Of a stretch of DNA of 64,000 nucleotides, positions 57,511 through 64,000 are shown in pieces. Under the pieces are notes generated by a model, which saw nothing but the letters and a program-made list of their open reading frames with translations, was not told the DNA's origin and did not search any database. Source of the DNA: Aquatica leii (taxonomy: Eukaryota > Arthropoda > Insecta > Coleoptera > Lampyridae). Both the position numbers and the translations under genes were made by a program. The stretch is taken from NCBI GenBank assembly GCA_035610365.1, contig CM069432.1:3658001-3722000 (forward strand). Reading direction: 5' to 3'. Position 1 is the stretch's first letter. Each line of letters opens with the position of its first letter.

Positions 57511-59982
57511 TCGTTTTAACATCTTTTGCACGTAAGACGATACACTAAAACTAGCGTTTATTTACAATTTCTTTATTAATCTGTTGTTTTTTTGTTTTTT
57601 GTAATAATGATATTATTGATACTCTAAAATGGATTCTATTATTTTTTTTTATTCGCAAATTGTGCTACTAAAAATTACCTATGCCAAAAACATAAATTTA
57701 ATTTTAACATTAAAAATTGTACCAACTACGGTGCACGCCGCTTATAGAAATCACTTTATTAAAAAAATGTTTTTTTTTGGTATCTTTTCTAGTAATCATA
57801 TTAAGCATTAATTTTTTAACTGAATTTTCACAATATGTTTTGTTTCGAGAAAAAAATTTAATCATTGTACTCTTTTTTGCATATTTAGCTTTATTCTTTA
57901 AGTATTTGATTTATTTAGCTTTAAACATATACGTTATCTTCTATAGTTATCTTGGAAACAATATGCAGAATAGAAACCTCTCGCTGCAAACGCAGTCAAA
58001 TGAAACTAGAGAAAAGTATAAAAGCCGTTGCACCTTCTAGGAAAAGATCTGGTCGTCGTTTCCAAAAAAATCTGGAGCTTTCCGAAATCCCCCTACTGCC
58101 AAACTTAAAAATTATCAGTGTATTTATCAGCCGATAAACAACCGCCTTTTGTACTTAGATCATTTGCTCGATTATTTCTTTTCCACCGGAAGCCGCAAAA
58201 ATAAACAAGTTGTTTACTAGCATATACAGGATGTATCTGAAATACGACTATAAACTCAAGCGGAAGTTTTCTTGTGGCATTAAATACAAATTTTTCCTTT
58301 AACGATTTGATATAAAGTGGCCTAGTTCTTTGTAACGTGTAAAAGCTCGAACAATCAAACTTGCCTGAAATAAAGTAACATAAATAAAGTTTTGCCGGTG
58401 CTCAGTGAAGACGGGGTGGGTTATATTCAAAATTTTGTGATAGTGTGATTCACAAAACACGAAGGCCGATGGAATTAACAGCTTGTTTACAATTTACCTA
58501 TTTAACATTTATTTTATCAAATAACCCGCAAAACAAGAAAAATAATAAAAAAGATATGTAAATTTAAAAGAAAAATAAAAATAAAAATGAAAGCAAAATA
58601 TAAAAAAAACAAACAATACAAAAAGAAATATGTAAGTTAAAAATTTTTTTAAGTTAATTGAGTACGCGGATCAAAACAAAAAATTTAAAAAAATTTAAAA
58701 AAACAAAAATCGTAATTACCTTATGCACGGCCGTGTACGCATTAATAGAATTTAACAAAATACAAAATAAAATAAAATCAATTCATCTCTTTTAACAAAA
58801 GATTGAAAATTTATTAATAAATTACGGGGTTACTAAATTCCGGTTTAATGTCAAACAAACAAAAACTTCTGGTTACATATAGTCTTGATAAATACAGACA
58901 ATTACCACTTAATAATTGTAAAATTGATAAAATCGGTAATTTGCAATAAACTTTATTTTGCTTAAAACTTAAAAGCTTTTAAGATACTATTATCGCGTAA
59001 TTAGATTCACCAATTTGGGTTAGTCGGTACAATATGTATAAATACTTTAAGTTTTTGGTAGTTAGTCCAAGAAAGGGCTTGTAGTTGGTCTGAAGGTAGC
59101 CAGCTATAATCGGCCAAAAGATCGAGAAGCTAACCCCAGTTGACAAGGATTCGTTGGAAGAATCTCCAAAAGCCGCCATTAAGGCGAAATTGGCACCGTG
59201 TCGCACAACTCACGATTTCACGGTTCGTAAAACGAAAAACACTTGAAAGCGCGTGAAACCATAAAAGGCCGTAATCTACGGATCAGGAAACTATTTCCAA
59301 CACATAACTAATAATTCACTATGCTTTCTATCTTGATGACTTTTGCGGATACTTGAACTTTCCTAGGGTTGATTCAACCCTACACCTGGACTACATTCCG
59401 ATGATGTTTAGTGCTTGGTAAAACTACGAACTCTCCCCCTTAACCCAAAATCACTAATTTTTAAAACCTCAGTCCGACACCACCTCTCTAAAGATTGTGT
59501 GCGAAATCTTTTTAAAAGAAAACTGTAGCAAACAGATTTAATTACAACGTAACAGTAACGTCATATCTATCTGTAAAGTTTCGATAACCAGCATTTTCGT
59601 ATTTGCACTGCCGTAACTACATTTGAATTAAGAAGCACGTGAGGTCAAAGTCAGACTACAACTAGACCTGATTCTTCAAACTTATCTGTCAAGTTTTCTT
59701 GTTTCCTAGTTACTACTTGTTCCAATAATTTAGATCACTACGATAAAAAGGCACCACTGGTACAGGATTAGCATTATTTAACCGAATATCGCCGGTGGGA
59801 AAATAAGGTCATCTTTGTAATTCTGGTTTAGATTTGATGTACGCTTGCAGTCAGTCAATAACGAGAAGAACAGTTGAGCCTAATTAAAAATATATGCACA
59901 GAACCGACCCAAATTAGTTTGTATTATTAATTATGTAACGAAAATTAATTTTTTTGGTGAAATTCTTTATCTTCTATTTCTA
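57511..59982. other. AT-rich spacer with one shared repeat (about 57725-57935)
   Basis: No gene recognised. GTGCACGCCGCTTATAGAAA (57729 on) and TTTTTTGCATATTTAGCTTT (about 57874 on) repeat the arrangement near 21918-22125. The minus-strand frame 59206-58979 resembles no family I know. A GC-richer stretch at 59080-59500 holds no recognisable element. Confidence 0.4.
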
Positions 59983-60295
59983 TTGCAACTAGTTTAAAAT
60001 TCTTCACTTAGAAGGGGCAAAACAAACCACTTTAGATTATTTTTGTGACAACGTTTTGTGCTGCAAGTGAGCAGGATAACAAATATGTTAAAGTGGAAAA
60101 ATCCACCAGATCACGAACATGGGCAACTTTACGTTACAAAAATTCTTAATAAGTTATAACACAAGAAAACATGAAAATGTCAATAATTAAAAATGTTTAA
60201 AATACTGCTCACTTGCAGCACAAAATGTTACCACAAAAATAGTGTAAAGTGGTTGGTTTTGACTCTTCTAAGTAAAGAGTTTTAAACTAGTTACA
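59983..60295. repeat. Head-to-head inverted pair of PLE-type terminal repeats
   Basis: The left arm (59983-60074) and right arm (60204-60295) are about 92-bp inverted copies: both read, inwards, ACTAGTTTAAAA, then CACTT/TACTT-AGAAG, AACCACTTTA, ATTTTTGTG, TTTTGTGCTGCAAGTGAGCAG. About 130 bp of non-repeated sequence separates them. Each arm matches the PLE-terminal series at 10138-10275. PLEs often insert as tandem or inverted partial copies, which would explain this arrangement. The palindrome could form a large hairpin. Confidence 0.75.
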
Positions 60296-62519
60296 ATTAA
60301 TTGATTTGTATTTTATTTATTTTTTTATTATTATATACCAAAGTAGTTATTTAGGTTAATGTTGTAAATACGTGTGTATTATAAATCCTGGTCGAGTCTC
60401 GATTACTTATTTCTTCACTCAAATACCTTTTCATAACGCTGAAGGACGGCTTACACCATAAACATTTAATTGCGTTTTTTTTAATATCAGATTTTGTAAT
60501 CATTTGGTTATTTTTATTAAAAACTCCAAGTCTCAATGTGATTATATTAAGCGGCGTGCATTGGACATATAAAGATATTTAGTTTTCTTAGCCGATTTTA
60601 ATTGTGTGACTACGTTCGAAATTAAATCCTTGAGCTTTTCATAATAAAAAGTAGTTTTCGCAACTTTTATAAAAGTTTAATCTAGAAAAACTAACGCTAA
60701 GTGCATATCTGCATCGTGTATCAGCTTTTTAACAAGTTGTTTTTCTTGAGTTTCAGATATACACAATCTTACTTGAAGAAAATCTTTTCGCATCAAATTT
60801 AATATGAACGAATTTGTACTTATGCATAATCCGTTGGAAATTTGCTGCTTGTGTGATTTGTTACATTTGATTATTGACTTTTTTATACTGTGTTACTATC
60901 ATATCAAATTACATTGCATTTACAGTGTATATATGTATACTGCCATTTTTTACGTTCGCAAGTATGTTATTTTTTATGCACCTGTAAAATTATTATAAAA
61001 AGGTAAAGTTTGTAAGTACGTATTAGTTAATCTCCGAACTATTCATTCAATTCCAAAAATTCTTTTACCAATATGGAGAATAGATTTTTGGAGTTAAAAT
61101 TAGCTATATATTATTTTGTTAAGCAATGGTCAAGCGTTTCGTTTTTTAGTAACACTGCTTTAACGGTTATATACTTTATACCAAAAAATTGTAGAACTCA
61201 AAATGTTTTACAAAAAATTTGCTACGGCATATATCTATATGTTAAAACGCACAAATTGGTATGACTAAAAATTGTTTTTAATCTGTCACGGGGAATTTAA
61301 GTAGGTAATCTTATTTTTTTTCTTATCATCGAGAAACTTTTATGTAAATGAAGATTACTTTTTACACATTAAAGACGAAGAACTCTATGTATTGCAAGAT
61401 GTCTTTCAAAAAATTAATACTCCAAAGTTAATTAAAAAAAGCTGTTACTTAGTAAAAGAAATAACTAATTAGCAACGATAAAGTTAAAAGTCATAAACAC
61501 CTGATAAGTCTGATAGAAGAGACTGATACGTTATCGTAGTTGGTGCAAGTCCCATTTATGCTTTTTTGTATACTATTTTTAAGGCTAAACATGAATAATT
61601 AATTAATTAAGTTCAAAAATAATTCTAAGCAAAATTGAAAAATTAGTATTAGTGATAGTTACCATTTTATGATTTTTGTTGAAATATTGTTGCAATTTAT
61701 TATTCATTATGAGAAGAAATTTTGCAATAAAAAAATTGAATTAAAACATTACTATCATTATATTTTTTTAAATTTCTAAAATAATAATTTCCTTACTGAA
61801 GTATCATTCCCTCACTTTTAAAATTTAGACTCGACCCCCTTAACTTTCTGTACTTAAAAATAGTAAGGGCCACTATAACCCTTTAGATAGTTAACCCATG
61901 CACTATCATACTTACAAAAGCTATCGCAGAATATTAAAAAATAAATATCACGAGATAAAGAAAATAATTATTCGACTTTTTGGAAGAATCAGCCATCAAG
62001 TTAAATACCTAAATCTGTCAAAAAATTTATATTGTTGTTAATAAAAAAATAAAACGAAACAAATCAATTTACAAATCAATAATAGACACATTTTGTTTTT
62101 CGAAATCTATTTATTTGATACGTTGAAATAATATTTAATGTCTTAGATACCTATCCAAGATCTTTTGTAACTTGGACTTGTTCAAAGAAATTTATTTCTT
62201 TTTAAACAAAGACTTGAACAGAGATCGTGTTTTCTTTCTGAAATGTCGATTTATTATTGGTAATTGTAGTTTAAACAATAAACCAAATTCGGTTTGAGGG
62301 TATTCAATGAAAAATACTTCTAATCTAAAACCAAGAAGTGTAGACGGTGTATAATTTCTTTTCGGTTAACTATAGTAGTATTTTAGAAAAGACGATAATA
62401 AATTTATGTTTATTCTTTTACGTTCTACTACTGTTTCTATGCGAGATAACGTTTGAAGTTTTTTATTGGGCGTTTTAACGGCTTACATATAAAACACTGT
62501 TATTTTAGTTATGTTTATT
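60296..62519. other. AT-rich spacer, no recognised feature
   Basis: About 2.2 kb without coding similarity. Frames at 60804-60998 and 61073-61264 (+) are short and unlike any family I know. Confidence 0.45.
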
Positions 62520-62812
62520 ATTTTAGTGTTAAAAACACTTATAGAGAGGTTGATTCGAAGGCTCGTGTAACGAGAATTTTAATGTAATTTTTGTGCAACT
62601 TTGCACGCTTTTTTCTTCTAAACTATTAAACGTAATTGTACCCTTCCGTCGACATTTTTATAGTAAGTTTTGTCTTCTATAAAAATGCTTATGTGCAACT
62701 TTCTTCTATCTTGCGCCGTTTTAGGGTAATAGTTTATTGGTTATTTCAAATTATTAAGCAAATTATTTCAATACAAAAATTGTGGCGGTTTCGATCCTGG
62801 TCTAACTTATAT
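62520..62812 (+). repeat. Dispersed repeat, family B, copy 2
   Basis: Contains both parts of family B (see 51461 and 54019) without the Harbinger and without about 330 bases of the left part: AAAACACTTATAGAGAGG, GGCTCGTGTAACGAG, then GTGCAACTTTGCACGC, TTGTACCCTTCCGTCG, CTTGCGCCGTTTTAGGG, TTGTGGCGGTTTCGATCCTG. The palindromic GTGCAACTTTGCAC core is conserved in both. This copy shows the empty state for the Harbinger site. Confidence 0.75.
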
Positions 62813-63072
62813 TGTTTATGATTCTATTATTTTACCCTACAATTTTTAATATGTACATTTTTTGTTACAGGTACGTACAAAAATAGTTAACATGCTGTTT
62901 AAAAGTATTATGTGGTAAGTTTTTTAAATATTTCTAGTAAGTGTAATTACAATTAAAATAGAAATTAATTTCATATTAACTACAAATTAGGACGTTATAA
63001 ATTTTAGAAGCAGGATTTGAACCTTAGTGCGTCAGCAAACTAAATACATCTTACGTACTAAAACGTTATTTG

Positions 63073-63512
63073 TTTTGAATGAAATACAATGGCAAAACCA
63101 TCTCATAGTATAATTTTACTATGAATAATAGTAGTATGTAGATGACTATAGAGATAGAAACGTTGAATGTTGATTTTATACCCGCGTAATTCAAATAAGT
63201 TTTAAATAAACTGTGGGCTAAAATCACAACATAGGTATAAATTTTGTAAAGTAACAATATCAATACAAATGTGAAAATGCTACCGGAGTGAACTACTGAA
63301 CCCCGTTTTGCCATTTGGGAGAACACTCTTCAGTACTTCCACAAATGCATTGACAGTCCTATAGCTTTATATTATCAAATGAGTGAAATCTGATGGCAGA
63401 GCCATCTCATACTATAAATTTACTATGTATGAATAATAGTATGTACATGGCTATGGAGATCGAAACGCTGAACGCTAATTTTATTCAAAACTTATTTGAA
63501 TTACGCAGGTTT
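63073..63512. repeat. Local direct-repeat pair with inverted tails
   Basis: A unit of about 105 bp (ATGGCAAAACCATCTCATAGT, ..TTTACTATG, ..GAGATAGAAACGTTGAATG) at 63089-63180 recurs at 63394-63483 (ATGGCAGAGCCATCTCATACT, ..GAGATCGAAACGCTGAACG) in the same orientation. However, the sequences just after each unit are inverted relative to each other: GCGTAATTCAAATAAG (63183-63198) versus CTTATTTGAATTACGC (63491-63506). No gene is involved. Confidence 0.7.
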
Positions 63513-64000
63513 AAAATCAGTTTTTAACGTTTCAATTTTTATAGCCATTTACATACCGTTATTTATTTTATTATGTTCACTAAGTGTGCAAAAATGAAAC
63601 CGTTTTTAAGTTTTATAAATAATTTATTTTTAAATGTGTAGCTTTTCAGAAAAATTAGAATCAGAAACAAAGAAAATACAAAATCTCGAACCTAAAAAAT
63701 AATTAAATAAAAATTTAAACAAATAAACTAAATATTTTAATATATATAAAAGCAAGTTCACAGATACGCAACTACAAATAAATTAGAGACACAAAAATAC
63801 TAAAGAATTGTAAAAACGGTTAAAACAATATAGCTTTAGAAGAAAATGAAATAACGGGTAAAATGTTAAAACTAATAAATTAAAGTTTAAAAATAAGGAA
63901 AAAACAAATCTTGATTTAATCACCACATAAAAAAAGGAATAAATTCCTGACAACGGCATAAATTAAACTTACTATTGTGTCTAGCGTTTCTGCACTTTCA
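63513..64000. other. AT-rich end of window, no recognised feature
   Basis: A/T-rich sequence to the end of the window; no coding similarity. Confidence 0.4.

Noticed and set aside
59100-59300. Possible fifth copy of family A (a GCACAACTCAC and GGTTCGTAAA run)
   Set aside because: Only short words match; the conserved GGCGCCAGA and AGTATCGGCAAC blocks are missing.
63066-63326. Hydrophobic 86-codon minus-strand frame that looks like a membrane protein
   Set aside because: It runs through the local repeat pair and has the composition expected of AT-rich noncoding DNA.
1-64000. CRISPR arrays, tRNA or rRNA genes
   Set aside because: No regularly spaced repeats, cloverleaf-like sequences or conserved rRNA words were seen; the sequence is eukaryotic repeat DNA.

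Overview
The window is AT-rich eukaryotic DNA, almost certainly from an arthropod and most likely an insect. The evidence is the mix of mobile elements: Ty3/gypsy, copia, jockey-type LINE, a purine-rich APE-type LINE, Penelope-like elements (PLEs), piggyBac, hAT, PIF/Harbinger, pogo/Tigger and a Polinton-type integrase. Introns inside two transposases are short (67 and 306 bp). I find no convincing host gene, tRNA, rRNA or CRISPR. The window reads as a dense graveyard of nested transposons, the kind of sequence seen in pericentromeric heterochromatin or piRNA clusters. All boundaries come from reading by eye; no alignment was run.

Layout, left to right. 1-430: end of a pogo/Tigger-type transposase (-). 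1977-2913: first of four copies of a long LTR-like repeat (family A; others at 16954, 30485 and 34334-35767). 3400-5021: gypsy remnant (+) with a candidate LTR, integrase, and a separate short ORF resembling an OARD1-type macrodomain. It is cut by a second pogo/Tigger transposase (5022-6817, -) with a 67-bp intron. 7456-9984: complete but decayed DNA transposon with long terminal inverted repeats (TIRs) and an unclassified transposase. 12240-16322: a PLE split by a 2.5-kb piggyBac (12775-15274) with clear TIRs and an ATAA target-site duplication (TSD). 18663-21205: two more PLE pieces. 22725-28502: gypsy element on the minus strand (LTR, gag, protease, RT, RNase H, integrase) whose integrase runs in frame into a 5'-truncated PLE endonuclease. 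31690-33350: fragments of Tc1-like and copia elements. 33480-37330: gypsy element (-) interrupted by family A copy 4. 37796-39290: jockey LINE (+). 39291-48669: purine-rich LINE (+) interrupted by a 4.6-kb hAT (43490-48097, TSD GGCAGATA), itself interrupted by a 1.05-kb MITE (44584-45635). 49795-50235: PLE 3' end. 51461-54215: a dispersed repeat (family B) carrying a 2.18-kb PIF/Harbinger (51841-54018, TSD TAA). 56040-57510: Polinton-type integrase (-). 59983-60295: inverted pair of PLE termini. 62520-63512: family B copy and a local repeat pair.

Nothing here forms an operon or pathway. The information lies in the insertion order, which can be read directly from the TSDs: LINE, then hAT, then MITE; PLE, then piggyBac; gypsy, then PLE; gypsy, then family A; family B repeat, then Harbinger. 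Removing each insertion plus one TSD copy restores a continuous reading frame in the LINE, the PLE and the hAT, which is strong internal support. Most coding regions carry only a few frameshifts and stops, so several insertions look fairly young. The most unusual points are the macrodomain-like ORF downstream of a gypsy pol, the intact 413-codon gypsy/PLE chimera, and the unclassified TIR element at 7456-9984.
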